Shown: positions 28,160-38,129 of the stretch, piece after piece
Layout: each line of letters starts with the position of its first letter
How positions within the stretch are numbered: the first letter of the stretch is position 1
From: Bacteroidota bacterium
GTDB taxonomy: Bacteria > Bacteroidota > Bacteroidia > Bacteroidales > FEN-979
Assembly (NCBI GenBank): GCA_026391835.1
Contig: JAPLDF010000076.1
Location: 1-64,000, forward strand
DNA length: 64,000 bases
Direction of reading: 5' to 3'
Notes under the pieces: model-generated
Seen by the model: the letters and a program-made list of their open reading frames with translations, nothing else
Told to the model about the DNA's origin: nothing
Database searches by the model: none
Translations under genes and position numbers: made by a program

Positions 28160-28651
28160 ATGAACACGCTGCATCGGGCATTTCTCAAGACACCTGCCGG
28201 CTACCTGGAGGTTACCGGCTCCGATAACGGGATAAAGACCTTGTACTTCCTTGATTTCAGGGTAAAACCACAGCATGTTCCGTCGTGTCTCCGGAATGCT
28301 GTTGTGCAACTCGAAGAGTATTTTCACGGTACCAGGCATCAGTTTGATTTAAAGCTCGACCTTGAAGGTTCTCCTTTCCAGCTTAAAGTCTGGAACGAAC
28401 TTCTTAAAGTACCTTACGGAACAACCATCTCATATCTTGAACTGGCGGCAAGAACAGGAAACATCAAGGCTTTCCGGGCGGTGGGTGGCGCCAACGGGAA
28501 CAACCCGGTTTCCATCATTGTACCCTGTCACCGGGTGATCGGGACGAACGGCAGGCTGGTAGGCTACAGGGGAGGGCTCAAACGAAAAAAATGGTTGCTC
28601 GAACATGAACATGCTTTTTCGCAACGGGACCTGTTCTATGGCAAGCTCTGA
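28160..28651 (+). CDS. ogt: Methylated-DNA--[protein]-cysteine S-methyltransferase
   Basis: Active site 'VSIIVPCHRVIGTNGRLVGYRGGLKRKKWLLEHE'; start at 28160 (MNTLHRAFLKT). Confidence 0.93.
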   Translation: MNTLHRAFLKTPAGYLEVTGSDNGIKTLYFLDFRVKPQHVPSCLRNAVVQLEEYFHGTRHQFDLKLDLEGSPFQLKVWNELLKVPYGTTISYLELAARTGNIKAFRAVGGANGNNPVSIIVPCHRVIGTNGRLVGYRGGLKRKKWLLEHEHAFSQRDLFYGKL

Positions 28652-28691
28652 AACATATTCGAAATTCCGCTAATGTGTGTTTACCACAATA

Positions 28692-31520
28692 ATGAAAAAA
28701 CTCTTCCGGATATTCGTAATGGTTTGCCTCCCGGCTTTTTTACTCGCACAGGGCAGTCTTCATAATCTCATATTTGATCCCGGAAATCCGTTCAATGTAA
28801 AGTCGGTTGTCAATCAGGAGGAAAGGATAGTCCTCCTTCCTGAACCACTGCCGTTTTTCTCAGTGGTCGTCGACAGTGTTCTCCAATCAACCTGCCCCGG
28901 TGCACAAATCAAAGGAGATACCCTTTTCTTTACCCTGGCTGGCAGCATCCTGGGTTGGGCGGTCATGGAAAAGAATTTCAGTCCGGGCGTGAAGTTCAAT
29001 GTGCGGTTCACGAACACCGGCAAGGGCAGCCACAGCATCGAAAACCTCGTACCGTTGGGCGAAAGCAGCGACAAGGTGTACATCACGGCTGCAGGGACAA
29101 AGCAATGGCCGCAATATCTTTGCCGGTCGCGGCTTTACCGCCCAGGATGCGGACCGATAGGAGTGGTGCTTCCCGACAATGTGTGGCACATGGGATTTGC
29201 CGATCTCCGGGTCGACAGCACCGTTTCAGTGGCCGCTGTTGCACGCAGGGGCGCCCGTGACAAGGATCATACGGATATCGACCGCTGGAAGGTAACCCTT
29301 AAACCCGGCGGGTGGGCCGAATATGCCATCTATGCCGATTGTCATAAGGGTGACTGGCATGCAGGACTCCGGATGGTGTTCCATGACAGGTGGCTTTACG
29401 ACCTGCCTGCATTTGACAACAGCATGTTCAGGCGCAGTGACCTTGCCTGGATGAAAAACAGTTATCTCATGCTGCTGCAGTTTGCCTGGGATAAGAAATA
29501 TTATGATTACGGCCAACAGAAATACACATTTTACAACAACCTTTTCGAATACGATTCGCTTACCGGCGGGTACGACATCTATACACTCTGGCCTACCTGG
29601 CCCAGGCTGGGACTTGACCAGCGCAACCAGTGGGATATGTACCGCGATCTCCCCGGCGGACTGGCCGAATTGCGCAAACAGGTTGATTTCACGCACAAGG
29701 CCGGTAAAAAATACTTTATCTCCTTCAACCCCTGGGATGAAGGGACCCGCAGGGAGGACCAGTTAAAAGGAATGGAGGACCTGCTCAGGGCAACAGATGC
29801 CGACGGCGTGGTGCTTGATACAAAGGGTTCATCAAGTGTCGAGCTACAGGCTGCCGCCGATAAGGTAAAGCCGGGGATCATAATGTACAGCGAGGGAATG
29901 GCCGTACCGAAAGACATGCCCGGCATTGTCACCGGCCGGGTGCATGATGCGCTCGTGATGCCGCCGCCCCTGAACCTGAACAAGCTCATCAAGCCCGATT
30001 TTGCCATTTTCAGGGTGCTTCAGCTTGCCGATGACAGGCTTCACCGGGAACTGGCCATCTCATTTTTCAACGGTTATGGCTTGGAGATCAATACCATGCG
30101 CCCGGGACGGCCGGAATGGATTGAGGAGGAGTTCGCCTACATGGGCAGGACAACCAGGATCCTGCGCGAGAACAAGTCGGTTTTCAACAATGAATCGTTT
30201 GGTCCCCTGTTACCCACTCTTGTTGATTCTGTGTATGTAAACTGCTGGAACGACACAGTGAAAAGACTCTTTACCATTTACAGCGCCAACCCGAAAGGAT
30301 GCGATGGAGCCCTGTTCGAATTACCGGACGCTCAGGGGCTGCCCAACGGCACCGCTTACCTGCCTGATCATCATTTCGTTGACCTTTGGAACCATGTGGA
30401 GGTTACACCAATTGTAAAAAATGGCAAAGCCTTTGTGCCGGCGAAAATTGACGCTTTTGATGCTGCCTGGCTTAATTCCCGGCGGGAGGGGAATGTTGGT
30501 TGCATCGCCATGTTTTCCAGGTTGCTGGATGTTCGAGTAAACGGCAGTACCCTGGTTTTGCGGTCCGGTTTTTCGACGGCTGACAGGATTGCTGTCACCG
30601 GGCAAAATCCCACATACCGTTCAAAACATTTCATTTACCCTAAGTCAGGCGCTATAGTTGATTACCGGAGCCTGTTTTTAAAACCGGTTGAGAAAATCGT
30701 CGTCCAGCTCTTTGCCGGCAGTGAATTGTGCGATGAGGTAATCATCACACCCGGGCTGGCTTTCCCCATCCTCATCAGCAAACCCGAAAGCACCCTGCCT
30801 GCAAATGATATCCCTGCCGAAATGGTGAAGATCCCGGCAGGACAATTCCGGTTCTACACCAAACGTGACCCTGGTACCCTTGAACCGTTTATTCCCTTCC
30901 CGGATTACAGTGATACGGTGGCCATCCCTTTGCACAGCTTTTTTATGGATAAGTACCCGGTGACCAATGCCAAATATCAAATATTTGTCAACCAAACATC
31001 TTATATTCCCAAAGATACAACAAACTATCTCAAGCATTGGTTTATGAATGCCCCACGCCCTGGTACCGAAAATTTCCCGGTGGTGTATGTCAGCCCGGAT
31101 GATGCCCACGCCTATGCAAAATGGGCCGGGAAGAGACTTCCCACGGAACAGGAGTGGCAGTATGCCGCCCAGGGAACCGATATGCGCAAGTACCCGTGGG
31201 GTGATAAAATGGACTCGCTGAAATGCAACTTCAACCTTAACCATGCGACACCGGTAAATAAATTCCCGCGGGGAAAGAGTCCGTTCGGGGTTGCCGACCT
31301 CACAGGCAATGTATGGCAGATGACGGCAGATGTTTACGACAACGGGAGTTATTACTACAACATCATCCGCGGGGGGAGTTTTTATCATCCGACGGAAAGC
31401 ATCTGGTATGTCACAGGCGGCCCATTGCCTGCTGACCACCCTGAAATGTTGCTGCTGATTGCCCCGGGACTTGACAGGAATGCCACCGTGGGGTTCAGGT
31501 GTGTGAAAGATGCCCGGTAA
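28692..31520 (+). CDS. Fusion of a large GH-like N-terminal region with a C-terminal formylglycine-generating-enzyme/sulfatase-modifying-factor domain
   Basis: N-term 'YFISFNPWDEGTRREDQLKGMEDLLRATDADGVVLDTKG'; C-term 'EMVKIPAGQFRFY..', 'AYAKWAGKRLPTEQEWQYAAQGTDMRKYPWGD', 'DLTGNVWQMTADVY..IIRGGSFYHP..VGFRCVKDA'. Confidence 0.8.
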   Translation: MKKLFRIFVMVCLPAFLLAQGSLHNLIFDPGNPFNVKSVVNQEERIVLLPEPLPFFSVVVDSVLQSTCPGAQIKGDTLFFTLAGSILGWAVMEKNFSPGVKFNVRFTNTGKGSHSIENLVPLGESSDKVYITAAGTKQWPQYLCRSRLYRPGCGPIGVVLPDNVWHMGFADLRVDSTVSVAAVARRGARDKDHTDIDRWKVTLKPGGWAEYAIYADCHKGDWHAGLRMVFHDRWLYDLPAFDNSMFRRSDLAWMKNSYLMLLQFAWDKKYYDYGQQKYTFYNNLFEYDSLTGGYDIYTLWPTWPRLGLDQRNQWDMYRDLPGGLAELRKQVDFTHKAGKKYFISFNPWDEGTRREDQLKGMEDLLRATDADGVVLDTKGSSSVELQAAADKVKPGIIMYSEGMAVPKDMPGIVTGRVHDALVMPPPLNLNKLIKPDFAIFRVLQLADDRLHRELAISFFNGYGLEINTMRPGRPEWIEEEFAYMGRTTRILRENKSVFNNESFGPLLPTLVDSVYVNCWNDTVKRLFTIYSANPKGCDGALFELPDAQGLPNGTAYLPDHHFVDLWNHVEVTPIVKNGKAFVPAKIDAFDAAWLNSRREGNVGCIAMFSRLLDVRVNGSTLVLRSGFSTADRIAVTGQNPTYRSKHFIYPKSGAIVDYRSLFLKPVEKIVVQLFAGSELCDEVIITPGLAFPILISKPESTLPANDIPAEMVKIPAGQFRFYTKRDPGTLEPFIPFPDYSDTVAIPLHSFFMDKYPVTNAKYQIFVNQTSYIPKDTTNYLKHWFMNAPRPGTENFPVVYVSPDDAHAYAKWAGKRLPTEQEWQYAAQGTDMRKYPWGDKMDSLKCNFNLNHATPVNKFPRGKSPFGVADLTGNVWQMTADVYDNGSYYYNIIRGGSFYHPTESIWYVTGGPLPADHPEMLLLIAPGLDRNATVGFRCVKDAR

Positions 31521-31533
31521 AACGGGGGAAGCA

Positions 31534-32583
31534 CTACCTCTTCAGCAACCAGGCGTCCCTGTAAGTTTTCTTTACCTCTTTCAGTTTCGTCATGACAAGG
31601 GTCTTATCCGGTGATTCAAAAACTGAAACCCGTAGTTTGCCATCCTTTTCCTGCACCATTGCACCGGGGTATTCGCCCAACCTGAGCACGCCGACCAGTT
31701 TATCAGCTGCTTCCCGGGACAGGTTTGTTTTCACAATGATGAAATAGGTGGCCGTTGCAGAATCTTTTGGCAAAGCAGGAGTGACCTTCCGTTCCGGCAC
31801 TGAATCGGCAAATTTTGCAGTAAGCGTGTCTGGCGCCTTTTTTGCCAGGCTGTCTCCCTTAAGTAAAATGGCTTTACCTGGCTTGGGTTTCTTTGGCTTT
31901 AACGGAGGCGGGATTACCGGTTTGATGGCAGGCTTAACTGTATCATTCACCTGTTTCACCGGCGGGCTGCCACATACATAAGTTTCGCCTTCAGGATCTG
32001 GTACTTCACCAAACCATGCGCAGGCATAATTTTCATAAACAGCGATCCCCAGCGCATTCCAGGTCTTCCCGGCCCATTTTCCCGTATTGAGCAAAAAATT
32101 GTTGAAATAGGCTTCGGTTTTCCACACCATGATGATGGTATCCCTGATCAACGGGTTATTCTCCCAGTAAACAATCTCATATGCTTTGGATGGGTACCTG
32201 GTAAGTTCACGGGGTTTATCCCAGACAGAACTCTTTTTTGTTTCATCTTTCGGATAACAGAAGGGTGTCCAGGAGCCTTTGCCTGACCAGGAATGAAAAT
32301 TGCATGCTCCCTGGTCGGGATGGTTTAAAAAAAGATCTTTGGCATGCAGTGCAGCAACCCGCGACAGTGATTTTGAAAGCGGAATGGGAGCGAGGCCCTG
32401 TTGTTTCCGGTATTCATTGATCATATGGTACAAATCCATTTCAACAGGATGGATGCAAAAATTTGCAGGCACTGCGGGTCCCTGCCTGGAGACCATTTGT
32501 CCGGACACCAGGCCGGAAATGAGTGAGTTAACTATCAGCACACAGGCCAATATCAATAGGTCCCTGAAGTTTTTCCTGGTCAT
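31534..32583 (-). CDS. CAP (SCP/PR-1)-domain protein with C-terminal SPOR-like region
   Basis: 'MYHMINEYRKQQGLAPIPLSKSLSRVAALHAKDL', 'GKTWNALGIAVYENYACAWFGEVPDPEG'-type CAP motifs; C-term 'TYFIIVKTNLSREAADKLVGVLRLGEYPGAMVQEKDGKLRVSVFES' SPOR-like. Confidence 0.75.
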   Translation of the reverse strand: MTRKNFRDLLILACVLIVNSLISGLVSGQMVSRQGPAVPANFCIHPVEMDLYHMINEYRKQQGLAPIPLSKSLSRVAALHAKDLFLNHPDQGACNFHSWSGKGSWTPFCYPKDETKKSSVWDKPRELTRYPSKAYEIVYWENNPLIRDTIIMVWKTEAYFNNFLLNTGKWAGKTWNALGIAVYENYACAWFGEVPDPEGETYVCGSPPVKQVNDTVKPAIKPVIPPPLKPKKPKPGKAILLKGDSLAKKAPDTLTAKFADSVPERKVTPALPKDSATATYFIIVKTNLSREAADKLVGVLRLGEYPGAMVQEKDGKLRVSVFESPDKTLVMTKLKEVKKTYRDAWLLKR

Positions 32584-34577
32584 TTGCTGCTTTCAGTTGG
32601 CAAGTTCTGGTTCGGGCTAACGACCAGGTTGTTGCTGGTGTCAATCAAACGTGCATAAAAGGAATATGCACCATAATTATTTTCTATTTTCAATAACAGT
32701 TTATTCCATCCTGCTTTCAGGTTCAGTTCCACCTCTGCCTGGTCGGGTTCTGCAACCCGCTCGCCAAGGTAACGATAAACCTCCCTGCCATTTAAAAACA
32801 CCTTGCTGCCGTCGTCGGATCCAATGAAGAGCATGGTTTTCCTGTTATCTGGTGAATGGATGTAGGTGACCGCATACGAAACAACCATTTCGTGGGGATT
32901 AATTAAGTCAACAAGCGAAACACACCCGTTACCCGGTGTTTTTACATATGTCCACCGGATGGGCTGCACGGTTGCTCCGTGGTAATCCTTCTGAAGATCG
33001 ATGATTGTTTCGGGTAGATAGACCGAATCCAGGCCACGCCTGGTGAAGCCTGCTTTATGCGGGTTGGGGAAAGGCCCGAGGATATACCATTCAGGGATGT
33101 ACACCCGCTTTGGCTCCATGCTGATCCCGTCAAGGCCAATGAAATATCCTTTTGAAAGCGTATTTTTCCCGGTAACTACAAACCTTATATCGATTGACTG
33201 CTTCTGATTTTTCAGATCTTTCAGGGTTACTTTCCCGCTTGGCAGGATGTATGGCGAATACCCGATGATCGTACCAGCCATGATCCCGTTTACAAAGATA
33301 TCCGCGTTGCCATAATCCGGGGCTTTAGAATAATAAAGGGTCAAATCGTATACTGGTTCCTTTAATCCATTGATGTCCAAACCGAAAGAAGACTTGTCGC
33401 GGGATTCTATCAGGATTTGCTTATTTGCACCCCATTCAGGTCCTTCGTTCGACATATCGATCACTTTCGATTTTAGTCCTTCAAGCCTGAATTTCAACTT
33501 CTCCGCTTCGTACATGCGCGCCGGTTTCACGATCCGCAACGGGATCCGCTGGCCGGCAATCGGAAAGCGCGGAAACGGATCATGGGGTTCCATCTGGTAC
33601 CAATAGGCCGTGGAACTGTAATCTGCTATTTCCTGGTTCCCGTGACCGTGTTCAATGGTGACTTTGATGTTTTTCTTAAACGGGATGGGATCCATAATAT
33701 AAAGACGGTAGGCAGCGATTTGACCAAGGGAGTCATTCTTGTAGACTAAACCACTGTAAGGCCCTGCAAATTCACCATTCCTGAAATACCAGCCTGCCGA
33801 AAAATAGTCTTCTGTTCCGGTGCCATGGATGGATGGCTTTTTCTCTCCGTCAACATAAATCATTTCGTCACCCTCCAGGAAACCGAGGCCGCCGTTGTAA
33901 GATTGCACATTGAGGTTAACTCCCACGAGATGCCCTTTCCCTTCGGCCTTGAGCATGACAAAATTCGAATCGTAATTGGTTCGGATGCTCCTTTTCCATT
34001 GTGCATGAAAATATGCGACATCAGACTCCAGTGCCCCCTCGAATTTTTGATAATCAACCTGGTATAGAAACCCGTCAACCTCTTGCCGGGTGTCATTTGC
34101 AATTTCTATTCGGGCCGACCGCTCGAAGGGCATCGGGAAGTAGCAAACATAACCGCCACTGGTCATCCCAAGGTACTGTGAAATATATGGATTGTATTTA
34201 AAACCGCATCCGAAAAAATCGCCGATCGGAACCTCAACGGATGGTTTTGATTCGCCATCCCAGAATATCCGGAGAACGATCCGTCGCAGAAAATAGGGAT
34301 CGCGTGAATCGATGGCAAACCACATCCGCACGATCATCCCCGGACCCTCCACATCAAAAATGGTCACTTTTTTACCGGGGTCAATGCTGATCCGGTCATT
34401 GTTCCCGCCCGAAGTGTCGACACTCGAAACCTGTATCAGCTTGCAGTTTTTAAGGTAGGGGAGTGCCGCAGGTGACAATAAATGCTGAATATCCGTACGG
34501 TACCCTGTATTGCATGATGACAAACTTAACAATGCAACCAGCGCAAAAACACCCGCCAGGGAAAAAAACTTTTTCAT
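32580..34577 (-). CDS. DUF2961/GH172-family protein with C-terminal PA14-like region, predicted lipoprotein
   Basis: Lipobox 'LLSLSSCNT'; 'VTIFDVEGPGMIVRMWFAIDSRDPYFLRRIVLRIFWDGESKPSVEVPIGDFFGCGF', 'IHGTGTEDYFSAGWYF'. Confidence 0.85.
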   Translation of the reverse strand: MKKFFSLAGVFALVALLSLSSCNTGYRTDIQHLLSPAALPYLKNCKLIQVSSVDTSGGNNDRISIDPGKKVTIFDVEGPGMIVRMWFAIDSRDPYFLRRIVLRIFWDGESKPSVEVPIGDFFGCGFKYNPYISQYLGMTSGGYVCYFPMPFERSARIEIANDTRQEVDGFLYQVDYQKFEGALESDVAYFHAQWKRSIRTNYDSNFVMLKAEGKGHLVGVNLNVQSYNGGLGFLEGDEMIYVDGEKKPSIHGTGTEDYFSAGWYFRNGEFAGPYSGLVYKNDSLGQIAAYRLYIMDPIPFKKNIKVTIEHGHGNQEIADYSSTAYWYQMEPHDPFPRFPIAGQRIPLRIVKPARMYEAEKLKFRLEGLKSKVIDMSNEGPEWGANKQILIESRDKSSFGLDINGLKEPVYDLTLYYSKAPDYGNADIFVNGIMAGTIIGYSPYILPSGKVTLKDLKNQKQSIDIRFVVTGKNTLSKGYFIGLDGISMEPKRVYIPEWYILGPFPNPHKAGFTRRGLDSVYLPETIIDLQKDYHGATVQPIRWTYVKTPGNGCVSLVDLINPHEMVVSYAVTYIHSPDNRKTMLFIGSDDGSKVFLNGREVYRYLGERVAEPDQAEVELNLKAGWNKLLLKIENNYGAYSFYARLIDTSNNLVVSPNQNLPTESSK

Positions 34578-34606
34578 ACAACCGTCTTTCAACCTGCAAA
34601 GGTAGT

Positions 34607-36751
34607 CTATTTCTGATTTTCATCCATCAGCAATTTCGCAATGATGGCATCCCATATGTAGTTGGGCGGGCAATTCAGCACTTCGTTGTCAGGACTATAT
34701 GACTCCCAGTAATTGTGATTCTTTGAAAGTTGAACGGTGACGGCGCTAACCATTTTCCCGGCAACCTGATGCGCCTGGTCATTGTAGCCATATCGTTTCA
34801 GCCCGTCGTAAACCATGTAATCCCAGAGCATCCACACCGGGCCGTTCCATTTGCAGCAATAGTCCACATAGGGGCTGTACCACGGATCACGGGCAGAGAG
34901 GGTTGGCACACCGTATTTTCGCCAGAATTTCGTCGTATCGGTAAGTGTCTGAACCAGCCTTGCTGCGCGGTCTTTTGGGGCAGCCTCAGCCCAGAGGGCG
35001 AGGAACCCGATGATCTCCTGCCGTTTCAGGTCGCGGGTCATGAATTGAAACGAATGATCCTTTTTGTTTACAGAGTAATAAAATCCGGTGGATTCATCCC
35101 ACATGCGTTCATTCACCAGTTTTGACGTCGAATCAGCCAGCCCCTGCCATTTCTTTGCCTCTGTGTTCTTCCCCAAAAGGTCTGCCATCTTTGAAAGACT
35201 GCGTTCCTCCTTGATGACCATCAGGGTAAGGTCGAGGCACTCCAGTTCGTCTGAGATATCCTCCTTGTCCACATCAAGGTAACGCTCGGCCGAAACCTGG
35301 AATACCGCATTGTACCAGTCACGCACATTTTCAATGATGCCGTTTGGCCCCCATTCAAACGTGCCGTCATGATCAGTATCCCGGTTTTGGATCAGCCAAT
35401 CCACGTACCTGGTGCCTGAGGCATATGCATCATTCAGAAACTGCTTGTCTTTACCCGCCTTATATACTTCCAGGTTGATCCAGCTGAAAAACGGCGCCGA
35501 CGTTGTAGGCACGTTCTGGTGAGGATAGTCCTGCAACCCGCGTGGCCCGTGACGGTAAGCGATCAACCCGTCTTCGCGCTGCTGTTCCATGTATACGCGC
35601 TGCGACCCTTCAGCCGATTTTGGATCCATCCAGGCATAGGCAATCATGCTCAGCGATTCATGTAGCACCTGGTGTCCGTGACCCCATCCCCACAATGGGT
35701 TGCGGGAAAAGACATAGAAGTTGTACTTCGTTTTTCCCGATGGCGGATACATGCATCCGCGGGCAAGGTTGAAGGCGCTAAGGTAGGCCAGCTTCTCCGC
35801 CTGTGTTTTAAATACGATCCTCGGAACTCTTGCATAAAGGATGAGGTTGTCTTCGTAATAGGTACGCAACATGAAATTTTTAACAGAGTCAACCGTCCTG
35901 ATCAGTGTTGCAGCGTCCTCCTTTTGATCCTCGAATCCGCGGAGATACCTGAAGCTGACCGATTCCCCGGGGTTCAGCCGCTTTTTCATCTGCAGTGCAA
36001 TAAAATCGACAAGTCCTTCCGGCTTCATGTTGAGGGAATCGACCCGTTTGCTGGAATAGAAATCGGTTTTTATGGAGTTGTAAAAGTCGTTCATATCGCC
36101 TGAGTAACCCCCGTGCGATTCTGTTTTTCGGTTGCAGGTGAAAAAATCCCTTACCTTCAGGGGATACCCGTATTCAACTTTCAGGCTGCTGATCAGGCGG
36201 TATGGGCTTTCATAACGCTGCGTGATGTACCCGTCGGCACTTTTGTCATACCGGATAATTTCAAGCGAATCGTTGCCCGTTTCAAGCACCGGGTAGGCGG
36301 TGACATCGTGCAGGATCTTATCCGTGTTCTTAATTTCCATATCAACCATGGCAACCGAGGAACTGTATACAAAGAAGGTTTCTTTGACCCTGATCCCCCT
36401 GATGGGCTCATACTCAAGGATAGCCATATCCGGGAAAGAGAACCTCACAGCCGGCTTCACAAGAAATTCACCAATCGTGGGAATGACCACCTCGTCAATT
36501 TTCCAGATGCAGAACATGCTCCCGGCATGATCGGATGAATAACTCACCGGGCGGCAGTCGGAAAAATAATCCATTTTATAAGCCTTGTCGCCATAGAGGC
36601 GCGAGCGGGACATGGCGGCTGCATAGGTTGTATAAAGCGGGTCATTGGCCTGTGCACTGATGCGCACATAATCCTCGATGGGCTTGAATTGCTGTGCCGC
36701 AACTGTAAGCCCGCTCAAGAGGCAAACAAGGAATTGAATGGTCTTTTTCAT
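34607..36751 (-). CDS. GH63-like (alpha/alpha)6 glycoside hydrolase, paralog 1
   Basis: 'YVFSRNPLWGWGHGHQVLHESLSMIAYAWMDP', 'YCCKWNGPVWMLWDYMVYDGLKRYGY'; signal peptide. Confidence 0.82.
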   Translation of the reverse strand: MKKTIQFLVCLLSGLTVAAQQFKPIEDYVRISAQANDPLYTTYAAAMSRSRLYGDKAYKMDYFSDCRPVSYSSDHAGSMFCIWKIDEVVIPTIGEFLVKPAVRFSFPDMAILEYEPIRGIRVKETFFVYSSSVAMVDMEIKNTDKILHDVTAYPVLETGNDSLEIIRYDKSADGYITQRYESPYRLISSLKVEYGYPLKVRDFFTCNRKTESHGGYSGDMNDFYNSIKTDFYSSKRVDSLNMKPEGLVDFIALQMKKRLNPGESVSFRYLRGFEDQKEDAATLIRTVDSVKNFMLRTYYEDNLILYARVPRIVFKTQAEKLAYLSAFNLARGCMYPPSGKTKYNFYVFSRNPLWGWGHGHQVLHESLSMIAYAWMDPKSAEGSQRVYMEQQREDGLIAYRHGPRGLQDYPHQNVPTTSAPFFSWINLEVYKAGKDKQFLNDAYASGTRYVDWLIQNRDTDHDGTFEWGPNGIIENVRDWYNAVFQVSAERYLDVDKEDISDELECLDLTLMVIKEERSLSKMADLLGKNTEAKKWQGLADSTSKLVNERMWDESTGFYYSVNKKDHSFQFMTRDLKRQEIIGFLALWAEAAPKDRAARLVQTLTDTTKFWRKYGVPTLSARDPWYSPYVDYCCKWNGPVWMLWDYMVYDGLKRYGYNDQAHQVAGKMVSAVTVQLSKNHNYWESYSPDNEVLNCPPNYIWDAIIAKLLMDENQK

Positions 36752-36913
36752 TGGTACGGGTGACGGATTTTAATGATGGGATGAAAGTAGTCATTTTTCA
36801 ATTTCTGCCATACGCCAGGATGCATTTTTATAACACACCGTCCGGGAAAACCGGTTTATTTTTTTTTCGCATCTTTGCAATATTATAAATTTAACCATTA
36901 AAAACACCAAAAT

Positions 36914-37444
36914 ATGGCATTACTTAACCTCATTGAAAAAGACCAGGCCACCGGCCGTGTAGCCGAGATTTATGAAACCATGATCAATACCATGGGCTTT
37001 ATTCCAAATGCTTTTAAAGTATTCAGTCCCAGCGCTCATGTGCTTGACGTCCAGGTCGGCAACCTTGGATATTTCATGCGGCATAAAACCCTGAGCGGGA
37101 AGTTGCTGGCTTTCATACGCCTTCTGGTCTCCGACCAGGAACAATGCAACTATTGCGTTGGCATGAATTCAGGGATCCTGCTGCAATATGGCGTTTTACC
37201 CGAGATGATTGCCGGGATCAAACTGGATCCGTCAACGGCTCCACTGGAAGAAAACGAGCTGGCAATGCTGCTCTTCGTCCTTCAGGTGGTGAAGAACTCC
37301 AACTCCATTGAACAACCTGATGTTGATAAACTCAGGAACCTTGGATGGAACGATACCGAGATCCTGGAAGCGACATACCATGCTGCCACCTCTGTTGGCG
37401 TCGACAAGATCTTCAACGCCTTTAAAATCGAGTCGGACAGGTAA
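36914..37444 (+). CDS. AhpD-like/carboxymuconolactone decarboxylase family protein
   Basis: 'RLLVSDQEQCNYCVGMNSGILLQYGV' (CxxC motif). Confidence 0.82.
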   Translation: MALLNLIEKDQATGRVAEIYETMINTMGFIPNAFKVFSPSAHVLDVQVGNLGYFMRHKTLSGKLLAFIRLLVSDQEQCNYCVGMNSGILLQYGVLPEMIAGIKLDPSTAPLEENELAMLLFVLQVVKNSNSIEQPDVDKLRNLGWNDTEILEATYHAATSVGVDKIFNAFKIESDR

Positions 37445-37459
37445 TAAACTGGGCAGGGA

Positions 37460-38116
37460 TCATCCTATTTCATCCGACTGGATGATCCTTTCCCCTTTTT
37501 CTTCAGAAAGAGCATGCACGATCATGCACCGTGCCACGGCATCGGCCTGCACGCCGCGGTATTTCCTTAACCCGCCGATCATCAATGGGCCCAGTACATT
37601 CATGATCACGATGCCTGCTTTCTCTCCCGGCCTGGACTCTTTCCGGTCGCCCAGCAAAAAGGAGGGTTGAAGGATAAAAAGTCCTTTGAAAGGAAGTTTT
37701 CCCAGGTCCTGTTCCGTCTCCCCTTTTGTCCGGAGATAGAAATTTGAAGATTTGGCATTTGCACCAATGGAGGAGACCACGGCAAAGCGGTCCACCCCGG
37801 CAGTCATGCATCCCTTCGCAAATGCAACCACGTAGTCATGGTCGATGATATACTGCTTTTCTTTGCTGCCGGCAACTTTGATGGTTGTCCCAAGCGCGCA
37901 GTAACCATGATCGGCTTTTAAATTTCGCAGTGCTTCCGGCAATTTATCGAAATCAACCACATGTTGTTCCAGTTTCGTTTGAACTAATTCCATTGGTTTC
38001 CTCACAACCGCGATCACCTTACCATACAAAGGGCTGGCCAAAAGCTGGTTTAACAATTGTTTTCCTACGAGCCCTGTGGCACCTGCAATCACTGCAGTTT
38101 TATATTGATTTTCCAT
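37460..38116 (-). CDS. NAD(P)H-binding (NmrA/HTATIP2-like) oxidoreductase
   Basis: 'KTAVIAGATGLVGKQLLNQLLASPLYGKVIAVVRKPM'; start at M12 of the ORF. Confidence 0.88.
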   Translation of the reverse strand: MENQYKTAVIAGATGLVGKQLLNQLLASPLYGKVIAVVRKPMELVQTKLEQHVVDFDKLPEALRNLKADHGYCALGTTIKVAGSKEKQYIIDHDYVVAFAKGCMTAGVDRFAVVSSIGANAKSSNFYLRTKGETEQDLGKLPFKGLFILQPSFLLGDRKESRPGEKAGIVIMNVLGPLMIGGLRKYRGVQADAVARCMIVHALSEEKGERIIQSDEIG

Positions 38117-38129
38117 CTTTGACTTTATT

